Shown here: positions 18,947-28,536 of the stretch, in pieces
How the letters are laid out: every line of letters starts with the position of its first letter
Position numbering within the stretch: the stretch's first letter is position 1
Source: Flagellimonas okinawensis
GTDB taxonomy: Bacteria; Bacteroidota; Bacteroidia; Flavobacteriales; Flavobacteriaceae
NCBI RefSeq assembly: GCF_029194005.1
Contig: NZ_JARFVA010000002.1
Coordinates: 310,001 to 374,000, forward strand
Reading direction: 5' to 3'
Length of the DNA: 64,000 bases
Notes under the pieces: model-generated
The model's database searches: none
Seen by the model: only the letters and a program-made list of their open reading frames with translations
Told to the model about the DNA's origin: nothing
Program-made: the position numbers and the translations under genes

Positions 18947-19942
18947 TTAAGAATTATAGGCCCATTTTAAATAAATGGCACCCCATGTAAAACCACCTCC
19001 AAAGGCGGCGAAAATTATATTGTCTCCCTTTTTCAACTGCTTTTCGTAATCCCATAGCAGTAAGGGTAATGTTGCGGAAGTGGTATTTCCGTATCTATCA
19101 ATGTTGACCAGTACTTTTTCTGCATCAAGGCCCATACGGTTTGCAGTGGCATCAATAATACGTTTGTTGGCCTGATGCGGTGCTAACCATTGCACATCAT
19201 CCTTTGTCAAATTGTTGCGCTCCATGATCAATGCGGAAACATCGGCCATATTGGATACGGCAAATTTAAATACGGATTTTCCATCCTGAAAAACATAATG
19301 CTGTTTGTTCTTGACGGTCTCTTCGGATGCTGGTAAAATGGAACCGCCTGCATCGATTTTCAGAAATTGTCTGCCAATACCATCGGAACGAAGATATTCG
19401 TCTTGTAATCCAAGACCTTCTTCGTTGGGTTCAAACAGTACCGCTCCTGCACCATCTCCAAAAATTATGCATGTGGTCCTATCTGTATAGTCGATTATGG
19501 ATGACATTTTATCGGCCCCTATGACCAATACTTTTTTATATCTGCCGGATTCTATGTAGCTGGCCGCTGTGGACATACCGTACAAAAAGCTAGAACAAGC
19601 TGCTTGTAAATCGTATGCAAATGCGTTTACCGCACCAATTTCAGAAGCTACATATGCAGCTGTTGAAGCGACGGGCATATCGGGGGTAGCTGTAGCGACA
19701 AGGATAAAATCTATTTCAGAAGCCTCGATGCCTCTTTTTTGAAGCAAATCTTCCGCGGCTTTGATGGCCATGAAAGATGTTCCAGCGTTCTCTTCTTTTA
19801 AGATTCTTCGTTCCTTGATTCCTGTTCGTGTGGTGATCCATTCATCGTTGGTATCTACCATGGTTTCCAATACTTTATTGGAAAGTACAAATTCAGGAAC
19901 GTAACCTCCTACAGCTGTTATTGCTGCCGTTGTTTTTTTCAT
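18947..19942 (-). CDS. fabH: beta-ketoacyl-ACP synthase III
   Basis: 331 residues. It condenses an acyl-CoA primer with malonyl-ACP to start fatty acid synthesis. The catalytic triad is visible: Cys116 in QAACSSF, His in HQANKRI, and Asn in YGNTTSA. The C-terminal [12 protein letters not shown] is typical. Placement with accB and accC, which make malonyl-CoA, fits. The 175-base gap to rpmF holds the rpmF terminator and presumably a fabH promoter, although I found no perfect one. Confidence 0.97.
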   Translation of the reverse strand: MKKTTAAITAVGGYVPEFVLSNKVLETMVDTNDEWITTRTGIKERRILKEENAGTSFMAIKAAEDLLQKRGIEASEIDFILVATATPDMPVASTAAYVASEIGAVNAFAYDLQAACSSFLYGMSTAASYIESGRYKKVLVIGADKMSSIIDYTDRTTCIIFGDGAGAVLFEPNEEGLGLQDEYLRSDGIGRQFLKIDAGGSILPASEETVKNKQHYVFQDGKSVFKFAVSNMADVSALIMERNNLTKDDVQWLAPHQANKRIIDATANRMGLDAEKVLVNIDRYGNTTSATLPLLLWDYEKQLKKGDNIIFAAFGGGFTWGAIYLKWAYNS

Positions 19943-20062
19943 TTTTAGCCTCTCTTTATTGTCAAAAAGATTGAAATTTGACCCAAAAGCGGTGAAAATT
20001 AGTCATTTTATATGACTTTATGGTCAAAATTGAGTCGATTTTGGGTGTTAACGTGGGCCCAT

Positions 20063-20094
20063 AAAAAAACTCCCGTTAAAATTGAACGGGAGTT
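20063..20094 (-). terminator. intrinsic terminator of yceD-rpmF
   Basis: The stem AACTCCCGTT / AACGGGAGTT lies around 20068-20094. On the minus strand it is followed by a run of seven T. It follows rpmF and separates it from fabH. Confidence 0.85.
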
Positions 20095-20117
20095 GCTTTA
20101 TTTTAAGGGATTTGCGT

Positions 20118-20318
20118 TTATGCCGCAGTTTCCTCTTCGGTTTTGTCTATCAATACCTGACCTCTGTAGTACAATTTGCCTTCGTGCCAGTGTGCTCTGT
20201 GGAACAAGTGCATCTCACCTGTAGTTGAGTCCTTGGCAATTGTTGGCGCAACTGCTTTGTAGTGGGTTCTTCTTTTATCCCTTCTGGTTTTTGATATTTT
20301 TCTTTTAGGATGTGCCAT
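20118..20318 (-). CDS. rpmF: 50S ribosomal protein L32
   Basis: 66 residues beginning [20 protein letters not shown], the L32 signature. The body is highly basic with an acidic tail (DKTEEETAA). It starts 7 bases after the stop of the yceD gene, its usual partner across bacteria. No paired CxxC zinc motifs are present, so this is the zinc-independent form. Confidence 0.97.
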   Translation of the reverse strand: MAHPKRKISKTRRDKRRTHYKAVAPTIAKDSTTGEMHLFHRAHWHEGKLYYRGQVLIDKTEEETAA

Positions 20319-20325
20319 TATAAAC

Positions 20326-20856
20326 CTATTTATCCGTTAGTAACTTTTTTAAATCGTCCCATCTGGGATCTGTTTCTTCTGATGACTTTGTATTTTCTTT
20401 TGGCTGAAGCTCTTCGAGCTTGTCCAAGATATCCGATTGTAGCGTTCCATCTTCCACGCCGGGATGAACCCTTTTCTGTGGAACGGCCAGTACCAACATT
20501 TCGTATATGTACTGTGCAATATTAAATTGATGCTCTCCATGCGGGATGATCAGTATCTCATCGTCCTCATCGTTGTACTCCTCACCAAATTTGATGACAA
20601 GTTTTAAGTTCGAATCGATATGCTGGTCGAATGGTTCGCCAGTCAGATCACAATCCACATTTACGCTTCCCTCGGCTTCAATCTGAAGTTCCATCATGGT
20701 GCTCATTTTTTCCAAAACGGCATTTACATGAACGGAAGCTCCGTTAAATTCTTGGTAGTCAAAAGATTCAAAGAACGTTTCATCAATATCGTACACAAAT
20801 TTATGTTTTCCCAACTTCAGACCTGAAAAAGGGATAAAATACTCTTTCAGCTTCAT
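20326..20856 (-). CDS. YceD family protein (DUF177), rRNA accumulation factor-like
   Basis: 176 residues from the start [20 protein letters not shown]. The open frame extends upstream to 20931, but a consensus promoter (20902-20931) sits inside that extension, so the ATG at 20856 (or 20859) is the real start. YceD proteins are linked to 23S rRNA processing or accumulation in the families studied; here that is by homology and by its position before rpmF. The segment [20 protein letters not shown] is typical, although the second conserved cysteine pair found in some families is absent. Confidence 0.88.
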   Translation of the reverse strand: MKLKEYFIPFSGLKLGKHKFVYDIDETFFESFDYQEFNGASVHVNAVLEKMSTMMELQIEAEGSVNVDCDLTGEPFDQHIDSNLKLVIKFGEEYNDEDDEILIIPHGEHQFNIAQYIYEMLVLAVPQKRVHPGVEDGTLQSDILDKLEELQPKENTKSSEETDPRWDDLKKLLTDK

Positions 20857-20901
20857 CATTTCTACACTTAAGGTTTGTGTACCAGCCTTTAAAGGCGGGT
20901 G

Positions 20902-20931
20902 CAAAGATACTACTAATTTACAAAACTGCAA
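20902..20931 (-). promoter_or_regulatory. promoter of yceD-rpmF
   Basis: On the minus strand it reads TTG, 19 bases, then TATCTTTG, an exact match to the Bacteroidota -33/-7 consensus. It fixes the start of yceD downstream and separates it from pdxA. Confidence 0.75.
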
Positions 20932-20969
20932 TTCTTGTTACAACAAATATCCAAATTGAGGCAAACTTT

Positions 20970-22022
20970 TTAGTTACCTCTCTTGATTTTTTGTTTTTGC
21001 AGCGGGTTTTTTGTGAGTTCCTGATACTCACATCTATTTCTAAACACTTGTATTGCAGTGAATACGGCTTCTTTAAACGAACTTTCATCAGCCTTGCCTT
21101 TTCCTGCGATTTCATAGGCGGTTCCATGGTCGGGGGAGGTTCTTACTTTATCCAGCCCAGCGGTATAGTTGACGCCTTTACCAAAGGAAAGTGTTTTAAA
21201 TGGAATAAGTCCTTGGTCATGGTATGCGGCCAATATGGCATCAAAATTATGATGGCTGTTGGAGCCAAAGAAACTGTCTGCCGAGTAAGGGCCGTATACC
21301 AAAGTACCTTTATTGAATAGTTCTTTGATCGTTGGTTTTAGGATTTTATCATCCTCTTCACCAATGGTGCCATTATCTCCGCTATGGGGGTTTATGCCCA
21401 ATAAAGCAATTTTGGGACGGCGAATGTTAAAATCCATTTTTAGGGAATTCTCCATGGTTAACACCTTATTGCGAATAAGCTTTGGCGTAATGGCCTTGGC
21501 CACATCTTTTACCGCAATATGATCGGTAAGCAACCCCACACGCAACCCATCGGTTACCATAAACATTAGGCTCTCACCCTTTAGTTCCTGTGCCAAGAAA
21601 TCGGTATGGCCGGGAAACTTAAAATCTTCGGATTGAATATTGTTTTTATTGATGGGAGCCGTGACCAGTACATCTATCTTATCTTCTTTTAAGGCGTTTA
21701 CGGCCGCTTTTAAAGATCTTATGGCAAAATCACCGCCCTCTTTGGTGGCCTGGCCGTACTCAATATTGGGGACTTCTTTCCATACATTAACAATGTTGAT
21801 CTTACCGTCCAAAGCCTGATCGGCCTCCCTTACGCCATTGAATTTAATATCCAATCCCAAATCTTTGATCTGCTGCGACATGGTTTTGTTAGATGCAAAT
21901 ATGACGGGAGTGCAAAAGTCCAACATTCTTGCATCTTCAAAAGTTTTGAGCGCTACCTCGCACCCAATACCGTTTATATCCCCGATGGAGATCCCTAATC
22001 TTATTTTTTCTTCTTCCTTCAT
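20970..22022 (-). CDS. pdxA: 4-hydroxythreonine-4-phosphate dehydrogenase
   Basis: 350 residues. It performs NAD-dependent oxidation in the DXP-dependent branch of vitamin B6 (pyridoxal phosphate) synthesis. Diagnostic segments are ISIGDINGIGCEVALKTF at the N-terminus, TAPINKNNI, the metal-binding FPGHTDFLA, and YHDQGLIPFK. Length is as expected for the family. It is divergent from ribE, another cofactor gene, with a 58-base region between the start codons. Its own minus-strand promoter was not clear to me. Confidence 0.96.
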   Translation of the reverse strand: MKEEEKIRLGISIGDINGIGCEVALKTFEDARMLDFCTPVIFASNKTMSQQIKDLGLDIKFNGVREADQALDGKINIVNVWKEVPNIEYGQATKEGGDFAIRSLKAAVNALKEDKIDVLVTAPINKNNIQSEDFKFPGHTDFLAQELKGESLMFMVTDGLRVGLLTDHIAVKDVAKAITPKLIRNKVLTMENSLKMDFNIRRPKIALLGINPHSGDNGTIGEEDDKILKPTIKELFNKGTLVYGPYSADSFFGSNSHHNFDAILAAYHDQGLIPFKTLSFGKGVNYTAGLDKVRTSPDHGTAYEIAGKGKADESSFKEAVFTAIQVFRNRCEYQELTKNPLQKQKIKRGN

Positions 22023-22042
22023 AAAATGAATGCCGTTATGGC

Positions 22043-22050
22043 TACTTTTG
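22043..22050 (+). promoter_or_regulatory. -7 promoter element before ribE
   Basis: TACTTTTG matches the TAnnTTTG consensus and is followed by CA, 30 bases before the ribE ATG. No clear TTG is present at -33. Confidence 0.5.
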
Positions 22051-22080
22051 CACTACAAAACTAGTCAATTAATAAGACAC

Positions 22081-22671
22081 ATGTTCACAGGGATCATAGA
22101 GACTTTAGGGAAAGTTGAAAAGCTGGAAAAAGACGGGGGAAATCTTCATATTTCCGTTTCGTCCGGAATTACTTCGGAATTAAAGATAGACCAAAGTGTA
22201 TCGCACAATGGTGTATGCTTGACCGTTGTTTCGATTGATGGGGACAACTATACCGTTACTGCGATCGAAGAAACATTGAACAAAACCAACCTTGGTGAAT
22301 TAAAGTTGGGCGATGTTGTAAATCTAGAGCGTGCCATGTTGCTGGGGGCCCGATTGGATGGACATATAGTTCAGGGACATGTGGACCAAACTGCTAATTG
22401 TACCTCCGTTGATCAAAAAGACGGAAGCTGGGTGTATACCTTTGAATATGACCCCGAGCTCAATAACATAACTATTGAGAAAGGTTCCATCACTGTGGAT
22501 GGCGTTAGTTTAACCGTAGTGGATTCTCAAAAAAATAGATTTAGTGTGGCCATTATCCCCTACACACATGAGCACACCCGTTTCCATACATACAAGGTTG
22601 GTGACACGGTTAATTTGGAGTTCGATGTAGTCGGAAAATATGTTTCCAGATTATTGGAATTAAGGGATTAA
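22081..22671 (+). CDS. ribE: riboflavin synthase, alpha chain
   Basis: 196 residues from the ATG at 22081 (MFTGIIETLGKVEKLEK). The longer frame to 22030 would run through the promoter and is rejected. It dismutates two 6,7-dimethyl-8-ribityllumazine molecules into riboflavin. Two lumazine-binding barrels are visible: the first with SHNGVCLTVV and the second with ITVDGVSLTVV. The MFTG start is invariant in the family. No FMN riboswitch was seen upstream. Confidence 0.96.
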   Translation: MFTGIIETLGKVEKLEKDGGNLHISVSSGITSELKIDQSVSHNGVCLTVVSIDGDNYTVTAIEETLNKTNLGELKLGDVVNLERAMLLGARLDGHIVQGHVDQTANCTSVDQKDGSWVYTFEYDPELNNITIEKGSITVDGVSLTVVDSQKNRFSVAIIPYTHEHTRFHTYKVGDTVNLEFDVVGKYVSRLLELRD

Positions 22672-22674
22672 GCC

Positions 22675-24483
22675 TTACAATACATTTTTCATTCCACGCC
22701 ACAATCTTAAAAGAACAAAAGCGGATAGGGCTACGATCAAGGTGAGAATGCCTGCTAATTGATATTCCCCGTAGATCCAATAACCCGTGGCAAACATAAT
22801 GGAGTAAATCAACACAACACCGGCAAGCATTGCCTTAATTCCAGATGGTACGCTCCATTTTTCATTGGTCTTAACGATTTCCACATTATCCGCTTCGGCT
22901 TCATCCACAATTTTGGACCAACCCGGGCCTCCCGGCTGTATCTTTAAATAGAAGCTTCGAAGCACTTCCTTACTTTCAGGTTGGGTAACAAAGGTCGCTG
23001 TTAACCATATAATAGTGGTCACGATCATTATGAATGGTAAATCGGCCCATTCTGGAAAAATTCCTGTTTCCGGCGCGAACAAGTATGCGCGCAAGGGTGT
23101 AGTTTCCAAAAGCACGGCCAAAATCCCGGAGGAAAACATCGCGGTTATTTCACTCCAAGCATTGATTCTCCACCAGAACCATCTTAAAATAAATATAAGG
23201 CCTGTTCCGGCCCCGAAGGACAATAACAAATTGAAAACCCCCATGGCGTTTTGTAGGGCCAAGGCCAAAAATGCACTCAATACCATTAATAATACCGTGG
23301 AAACCCTTCCGACATTTACCATTTGCTTTTCTGTTGCCTTTGGATTTATCTGTTGTTTGTAAAAGTCGTACACGATGTAGGAAGAGCCCCAATTCAATTG
23401 GGTGGATATTGTTGACATGTATGCCGCGACAAGCGAGGCCAAAACAACCCCCAAAAGACCGGTTGGCAATTTGGTCATCATGGCGGAATAAGCCAAATCG
23501 TGACCCAATTTATCTTCGGTTACATTTGGAAAAGCTTCGTGGATACTGGCAATGTCCGGATATACCACCAGAGAGGCCAAGGCCACCAAAATCCAAGGCC
23601 AAGGTCTAAGTGCATAATGCATAATATTGAAGAAGAAAGTGGCTCCTATGGCATGGTTCTCATTTTTTGCGGCCAACATACGCTGGGCGATATAGCCTCC
23701 ACCCCCAGGTTCCCCACCTGGGTACCAAGAACTCCACCATTGCACTGCCAAGGGTATGATCAATGCGGTAATCAAAGCTTTTTTGTCATCAAAATCCGGC
23801 AGTATGCTTAATTTATCTTTTACGTTTTCATTTTCCAAAACGGCCTGTAACCCTCCAACTTCAGGTAGGTTTACCAAATAAATAGCAGCTCCGATGGCTC
23901 CCGCCATGGCCATAAAAAAGAGGAAGAAATCACTGTACACTACCCCTTTGAATCCACCAAGTGCACTAAAAACTACGGTAATCAAGCCGGCGCTCACAAC
24001 GGTGACCCAAGGGTCCAAGCCTAACATAACGCCACCAATTTTTATGGCGGCCAAGGTTACGGAGGCCATGGTGATCACATTGAACAACACTCCCAAATAA
24101 ACAGCCCTGAACTTTCTTAAAAAGCTTGCTGCTTTTCCCCCATATCTTAATTCATAAAACTCCAAATCGGTTTTTACATTGGACTTTCTCCAAAGCTTTG
24201 CATAGACAAAAACTGTCAACATTCCCGTAAGCAAAAAACACCACCATCCCCAGTTTCCAGATACCCCATTAGATCTTACCAAATCGGTAACCAAATTGGG
24301 AGTGTCGGTAGAAAATGTTGTGGCTACCATGGATAATCCCAAAAGCCACCAAGGCATGCTGCGACCAGATAAAAAATACTCGGTTGAACTTTGTCCGGAT
24401 TTTTTGGAAACATAAATTCCAATAAAAAGGACAAGGGCAAAGAACCCAAATATGATGAGGTAATCTAAAAGTTCTAGTTTCAT
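22675..24483 (-). CDS. sodium:solute symporter family transporter
   Basis: A 602-residue SSS-family membrane protein with roughly 13-14 hydrophobic segments. The N-terminal part includes STEYFLSGRSMPWWLLG, the hallmark before TM2, and VATTFSTDTPNLVT. The middle has GGFKGVVYSDFFLFF, the family signature region. The C-terminal third has a cytoplasmic stretch (KIQPGGPGWSKIVDEAEADN) and two final TMs. The solute cannot be predicted. It is convergent with ribE, with only three bases between stop codons, and divergent from the TauE gene. Confidence 0.92.
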   Translation of the reverse strand: MKLELLDYLIIFGFFALVLFIGIYVSKKSGQSSTEYFLSGRSMPWWLLGLSMVATTFSTDTPNLVTDLVRSNGVSGNWGWWCFLLTGMLTVFVYAKLWRKSNVKTDLEFYELRYGGKAASFLRKFRAVYLGVLFNVITMASVTLAAIKIGGVMLGLDPWVTVVSAGLITVVFSALGGFKGVVYSDFFLFFMAMAGAIGAAIYLVNLPEVGGLQAVLENENVKDKLSILPDFDDKKALITALIIPLAVQWWSSWYPGGEPGGGGYIAQRMLAAKNENHAIGATFFFNIMHYALRPWPWILVALASLVVYPDIASIHEAFPNVTEDKLGHDLAYSAMMTKLPTGLLGVVLASLVAAYMSTISTQLNWGSSYIVYDFYKQQINPKATEKQMVNVGRVSTVLLMVLSAFLALALQNAMGVFNLLLSFGAGTGLIFILRWFWWRINAWSEITAMFSSGILAVLLETTPLRAYLFAPETGIFPEWADLPFIMIVTTIIWLTATFVTQPESKEVLRSFYLKIQPGGPGWSKIVDEAEADNVEIVKTNEKWSVPSGIKAMLAGVVLIYSIMFATGYWIYGEYQLAGILTLIVALSAFVLLRLWRGMKNVL

Positions 24484-24523
24484 TTGTTTAGTTTGGCTGG
24501 AGTTAAAGATAGTTTTTTTGGGT

Positions 24524-24531
24524 TACTTTTG
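24524..24531 (+). promoter_or_regulatory. -7 promoter element before the TauE family gene
   Basis: TACTTTTG, an exact TAnnTTTG match, lies 21 bases before the ATG at 24553. The -33 part is not clear. Confidence 0.45.
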
Positions 24532-24552
24532 TGAACCTTCTAAAATCTCCTC

Positions 24553-25308
24553 ATGTTTCTTTCCACTTTCACTGATATTTCTGTCGCTGCATGGACCATG
24601 GCCGCTACCGCCGCTTTTTTAATGGGGGTTTCCAAAGCTGGGTTGAAAGGAATGTCCATTTTTAATGTGACCTTGATGGCCTTGGCATTTGGCTCTCGCG
24701 CTTCCACTGGGTTGTTTATTCCATTACTAATCGTTGGTGATATTTTTGCGGTCGTTTATTATAATCGACATACCCAATGGAAGTACATCATCAAATTTAT
24801 TCCATGGATGATCTTGGGTATTTTGGTTGGTGTGGTGATCGGAAAGGACCTTCCCGAAAGAGAATTTAAGTGGGGAATGGTCGTGGTCATATTTATTAGT
24901 CTGGGAATGCTGGTCTGGTGGGACCGAAGAAAATCCAAAAAGGTACCCACGCACTGGTTGTTTTCCGGGTCAATGGGAATTTTGGCAGGGATTTGTACCA
25001 TGATCGGTAATTTGGCGGGTGCGTTTACCAATATTTTCTTTTTGGCCATGCGTTTGCCCAAAAATGAATTTGTTGGGACTGCGGCTTGGCTGTTCTTTAT
25101 CACCAACTTGTTTAAATTACCATTCCATGTTTTTGTCTGGAAAACCATTTCTGTAGAGAGCCTTTTGATCAACTTGCGTTTATTGCCAGCAATTGGGGCT
25201 GGGTTGATTTTGGGCGTTTTTTTGGTTAGGAAAATCAACGAGAAAAATTACAAGCGCTTTATATTGATTGTGACCGCGATTGGTGCGGTTGCGATTCTTT
25301 TTAGGTAG
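24553..25308 (+). CDS. TauE/SafE family sulfite exporter-like membrane protein
   Basis: 251 residues with about 8 hydrophobic segments. The family repeat FLMGVSKAGLKG appears near the N-terminus and again, in weaker form, as GNLAGAFTNIFFLAMRLPKNEFVGTAA in the second half, as expected for this internally duplicated family. Members export sulfite or organosulfur anions or have unknown substrates. A bidirectional terminator follows directly. Confidence 0.9.
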   Translation: MFLSTFTDISVAAWTMAATAAFLMGVSKAGLKGMSIFNVTLMALAFGSRASTGLFIPLLIVGDIFAVVYYNRHTQWKYIIKFIPWMILGILVGVVIGKDLPEREFKWGMVVVIFISLGMLVWWDRRKSKKVPTHWLFSGSMGILAGICTMIGNLAGAFTNIFFLAMRLPKNEFVGTAAWLFFITNLFKLPFHVFVWKTISVESLLINLRLLPAIGAGLILGVFLVRKINEKNYKRFILIVTAIGAVAILFR

Positions 25309-25323
25309 TGTACATATTCCAAT

Positions 25324-25356
25324 AAAAAAGCCCGCCAATTTTGGCGGGCTTTCTTT
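25324..25356. terminator. bidirectional intrinsic terminator
   Basis: The stem AAGCCCGCC / GGCGGGCTT is flanked by an A-run on the left and TTCTTT on the right. It therefore serves both the TauE gene (+) and the M14 peptidase gene (-), which converge here. Confidence 0.88.
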
Positions 25357-25376
25357 ACACTAATATATTCTAAACA

Positions 25377-27992
25377 CTATTCCGAAGCTCCTTCGTAAAT
25401 CGCGTTAAAGATTAATTTATAAGTTCCACGTGGCTGTGCCCTAAACTGTGGACGGAACGCAAACAAGATTGCCGAACCTTTTCCGTATTTAGCCTTTACC
25501 ATCGCAGGTTTTTTAGCAATATAGCGGTCTTCGCCCATGGCCCATCCGCTCATTAAAAGATCTTTTGCGGCGTATGTGGCAATTACTTCCACTTCGGGTG
25601 CTGGTGCATCTTTGATATCCTCTTTTCCTCCTTCTCCGGATTTTCTTTGTTTATCAATTATGAAGGCCCTACTTCTGTTAAAGGAAACGGCAACGGTATC
25701 CTTCATTCCAAATGCAAGGTGATGGGATGTGTCCACACCGGCCTTGATCAAAGATCCAGGGATAAAGAAGTCCTTGCTGTCCGCTCCTTCCACAGCATCG
25801 CGCAACGGCAATCCGAATTGCTCGATTACGTAATCACTGGCTTCATCAAAAGCAATAAGAGTTCCCCCGGCATCAACATAGTCGCTCAATGCCATAGAAC
25901 CTTTAAGTCCGATTCCTCCAGTAAATTTTTCAGGCATGCTCAAATTGCTGTGTCCATGTAAAATGGAACTTGGTCTTTGTGAAGGAATAATAATGGCATC
26001 GTACTTGGACAAATCCTTGGTTTTGATGTCGGCATCGTGCAAGGTATCCATGTCAAACTCATATTCGTCCATTACAAATCGGGTCCACCCTTCATCCATA
26101 TTGGCTACCCAAGACTTGTACAGTCCTACTTTTGGCAAATGGATTTTTTTCAACTGTACTTCTGGTTTGGCGGATAACCCCGTGAATTCAAGACCATACT
26201 CGTCGGCCAAAGACTCCATCATTTCCTTATCTCCGGAAACAATGAAAGATCCAGCGGGCAAGGTTACTTTACCTGCCTTGAATTCGGCCATGCTCTTGTA
26301 AGCGGTTCCACCTGCTTTTAGAATTTTATTGGTAGCTGCTACTGAAGCATTGGTGTTCGCACTAAGTGCATAACCAAAGGAACCGTTTCTGTTTACTTCT
26401 CCCTCATAGTATTTTACAAGTCCCGATACTTTCTCGGTAGGAGCTTTGAAGGACTCTGCGATTTTATCCACATCGATTCCCATTTGCATTGGCAATGTCC
26501 ACCCTGCCAAATCGTATGGGGTGTCTGGAGGACCACCTGGGTATTGGAAACGTGTAGGATAGTTTTGCTTTTCCATAAGGTCCATAAGGTAAGGTCTAAA
26601 AGCCTGGGCCGTATAGATCACATAAGAACCTTCTTCATATTCTTTTCCGTTCACGGTAAAATCTTTGGTAGCTCTTTCAATCTCGATACCTCCTTGCAAT
26701 AGAACATTGATTAGGTTAACAGCTTCAAAAGAATCCCACTGCTCTTTGCTGATGATATAAGCGAACAAGTCTTCGGATGTCCCCTTTTCAACAGCGGATT
26801 TTCCCATTTTGTATATGTTGTACAAGTAGTTGCTCTTACGGTCCGCTGCTAGGTCCAAAGTGGCCCAAGTAGCTGTTAGCATATAATCCACAGCATCCCT
26901 AAAATGAGATTCACCGCCTTTCCATGGATCTGGGTACATAATGTCCGTGCCATCTGTTGGTGTAGTTCCCGCCACCAGTTTAGGCAGTTTTTCTGGATCG
27001 TAGAACCTTGGGGTCGGAGTTGTATGTCCTGTTTCAGTTAAAATACCGATCATGTTGTGATAGTAAGGCACGGTTCTTCCACCACCGTTCCAGAACATGG
27101 TGTAAAAGTTATCTGCAATGGCGCCGGGCATATTTTCAAGAGAAAAACGTTTGGACATGGCAGAACCAACTTCACTTACTCCTGCGGTAATAGCAGGGTG
27201 AATTTTTGGGTTCACCGGGTCTGCATATGGTGGAATGGAAATTTTGGTCCATGCAGGGGAAGACTGGTGATGATTGTACACAATCTGTGGGTACCACTCG
27301 TTGTACAAAATTTTGGTAACATTATAAGTTTCCGGCATAATGTTCATGAACCAGTCCCTGTTGTTATCGTGTCCCATGTAGTAATGGTAAAGAATCGGAG
27401 GGCGAGAAGTCTCATAGGGAGTCCCCATGTTCTTGCGATACCAATCCACAACAATGTCCAAGCCATCAGGGTTCATAACTGGCATAAGAAGGGTAATCAC
27501 ATTTTCCCTGATTTTTTGCATTTCAGCAGTTTCGGAAGTAGCCAATGTATAGGCCAATTCAGAGGTCATTTGTCCGTGTGCAAGTTCAGTGGAGTGCATA
27601 CCACCATCCACCCAAACAATGGCCTTACCTTCTTGAGAAAGTTTCATGGCCTCATCATCATCAACCTGCACCCTGGCAAGTTTGGTGCTGATGTCTTTCC
27701 ACTTGTCCAATTGGGCAAGGTTTTCTTCGGTAGAAATGAACATTAGGTACATTTTACGACCCAATACTGTTTCTCCGATCTCAATTTTTTTCACTCTATT
27801 GGAGGCCGCGTCCAATTTGGAAAGGTAATCTTCAATTTGTGAGTAGTCGGCCAATTTGTAATCGTCTCCTACCCTAAATCCATATACGTCCTTGGGGGAG
27901 GGGACAGTTTGTGCCACGGCGAGCGCAGCGCAAGACAAAGACATCACTGCGGAGAGCAGCAATGTTTTGAGGTTTGCAGTTTTAGAAATCAT
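25377..27992 (-). CDS. secreted M14 family zinc carboxypeptidase
   Basis: 871 residues with an N-terminal signal peptide (LLLSAVMSLSCAALAVAQ). The M14 domain follows, with zinc ligands HSTE in VDGGMHSTELAHGQM and a third histidine probably in YNHHQSSPAW; MPVMNPDGLD is typical. The C-terminal third looks like a glutamine-amidotransferase-like fold (YDAIIIPSQRPSSILHG, ALSDYVDAGGTLIAFDEAS), common in Bacteroidota M14 proteins. Its role is probably periplasmic or extracellular peptide hydrolysis, with specificity unknown. It is monocistronic by context. Confidence 0.9.
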   Translation of the reverse strand: MISKTANLKTLLLSAVMSLSCAALAVAQTVPSPKDVYGFRVGDDYKLADYSQIEDYLSKLDAASNRVKKIEIGETVLGRKMYLMFISTEENLAQLDKWKDISTKLARVQVDDDEAMKLSQEGKAIVWVDGGMHSTELAHGQMTSELAYTLATSETAEMQKIRENVITLLMPVMNPDGLDIVVDWYRKNMGTPYETSRPPILYHYYMGHDNNRDWFMNIMPETYNVTKILYNEWYPQIVYNHHQSSPAWTKISIPPYADPVNPKIHPAITAGVSEVGSAMSKRFSLENMPGAIADNFYTMFWNGGGRTVPYYHNMIGILTETGHTTPTPRFYDPEKLPKLVAGTTPTDGTDIMYPDPWKGGESHFRDAVDYMLTATWATLDLAADRKSNYLYNIYKMGKSAVEKGTSEDLFAYIISKEQWDSFEAVNLINVLLQGGIEIERATKDFTVNGKEYEEGSYVIYTAQAFRPYLMDLMEKQNYPTRFQYPGGPPDTPYDLAGWTLPMQMGIDVDKIAESFKAPTEKVSGLVKYYEGEVNRNGSFGYALSANTNASVAATNKILKAGGTAYKSMAEFKAGKVTLPAGSFIVSGDKEMMESLADEYGLEFTGLSAKPEVQLKKIHLPKVGLYKSWVANMDEGWTRFVMDEYEFDMDTLHDADIKTKDLSKYDAIIIPSQRPSSILHGHSNLSMPEKFTGGIGLKGSMALSDYVDAGGTLIAFDEASDYVIEQFGLPLRDAVEGADSKDFFIPGSLIKAGVDTSHHLAFGMKDTVAVSFNRSRAFIIDKQRKSGEGGKEDIKDAPAPEVEVIATYAAKDLLMSGWAMGEDRYIAKKPAMVKAKYGKGSAILFAFRPQFRAQPRGTYKLIFNAIYEGASE

Positions 27993-28128
27993 TTTTTTGA
28001 ATTAGTTATAATTTGACTGAAAATTAAGCAATTGAAGCGAGGATATTAAATCCATGGGATGGGAATTGTCGTGAATGTTGCTTTTTTTGACGGGTCGATA
28101 ATCTAAAAGGAAGAAAATCGATAAATTC

Positions 28129-28536
28129 TTATCGGCCCAGGTCTGGTTTTTTGCGCGATGCTTTTTTTTCGGCCGTAATCTTTTTCGATTTTAGTCGCTT
28201 TTCCTTCGACGATTTTGTGGGTCGGGTCGGCCTCCGCTTTTTTGGGACCAACAGTGCATTTTTCAAGATTTCGAAAAACCGTTTTACCACTAGGTCCTTA
28301 TTTCTATGTTGGCTACGCGCTTCATCGCAATGCAGAACCAAGGCTCCATCATTGGTCAATCGGGATTGAAGTTTGAGTAGAATTCTTTGTTTTTCCCTAT
28401 CTGAAAGACCAGCCGATTCCTGGATATTGAAAGTGAGCTCAACTTTGGATGAAACTTTGTTCACATGCTGACCGCCGGCACCACTGCTTCGCATAGCTTT
28501 GAATTGAAGCTCCCTATGTATCTGTTTTTTGTCCAA
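28129..28536 (-). CDS. arfB: ribosome rescue peptidyl-tRNA hydrolase ArfB
   Basis: 135 residues. The release-factor catalytic GGQ is at residues 21-23 (SSGAGGQHVNKV), followed by the domain 3 fold and a very basic C-terminal tail (residues ~97-135) that in this family enters the empty mRNA channel of stalled ribosomes. Length matches ArfB/YaeJ rather than full release factors. It overlaps the upstream ABC ATPase gene by 23 bases, so translation of the two is probably coupled. Confidence 0.93.
   Translation of the reverse strand: MDKKQIHRELQFKAMRSSGAGGQHVNKVSSKVELTFNIQESAGLSDREKQRILLKLQSRLTNDGALVLHCDEARSQHRNKDLVVKRFFEILKNALLVPKKRRPTRPTKSSKEKRLKSKKITAEKKASRKKPDLGR

Noticed and set aside
20857..20931. 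N-terminal extension of the YceD protein
   Set aside because: It contains a perfect promoter and does not resemble the family; translation starts at 20856 or 20859.
22022..22081. FMN riboswitch before ribE
   Set aside because: The interval is under 60 bases and holds only a promoter element; there is no room for the six-helix FMN aptamer.
27057..27746. 229-codon plus-strand ORF
   Set aside because: It is antisense to the M14 peptidase gene, His-rich in a way expected from the complementary strand, with no family match.
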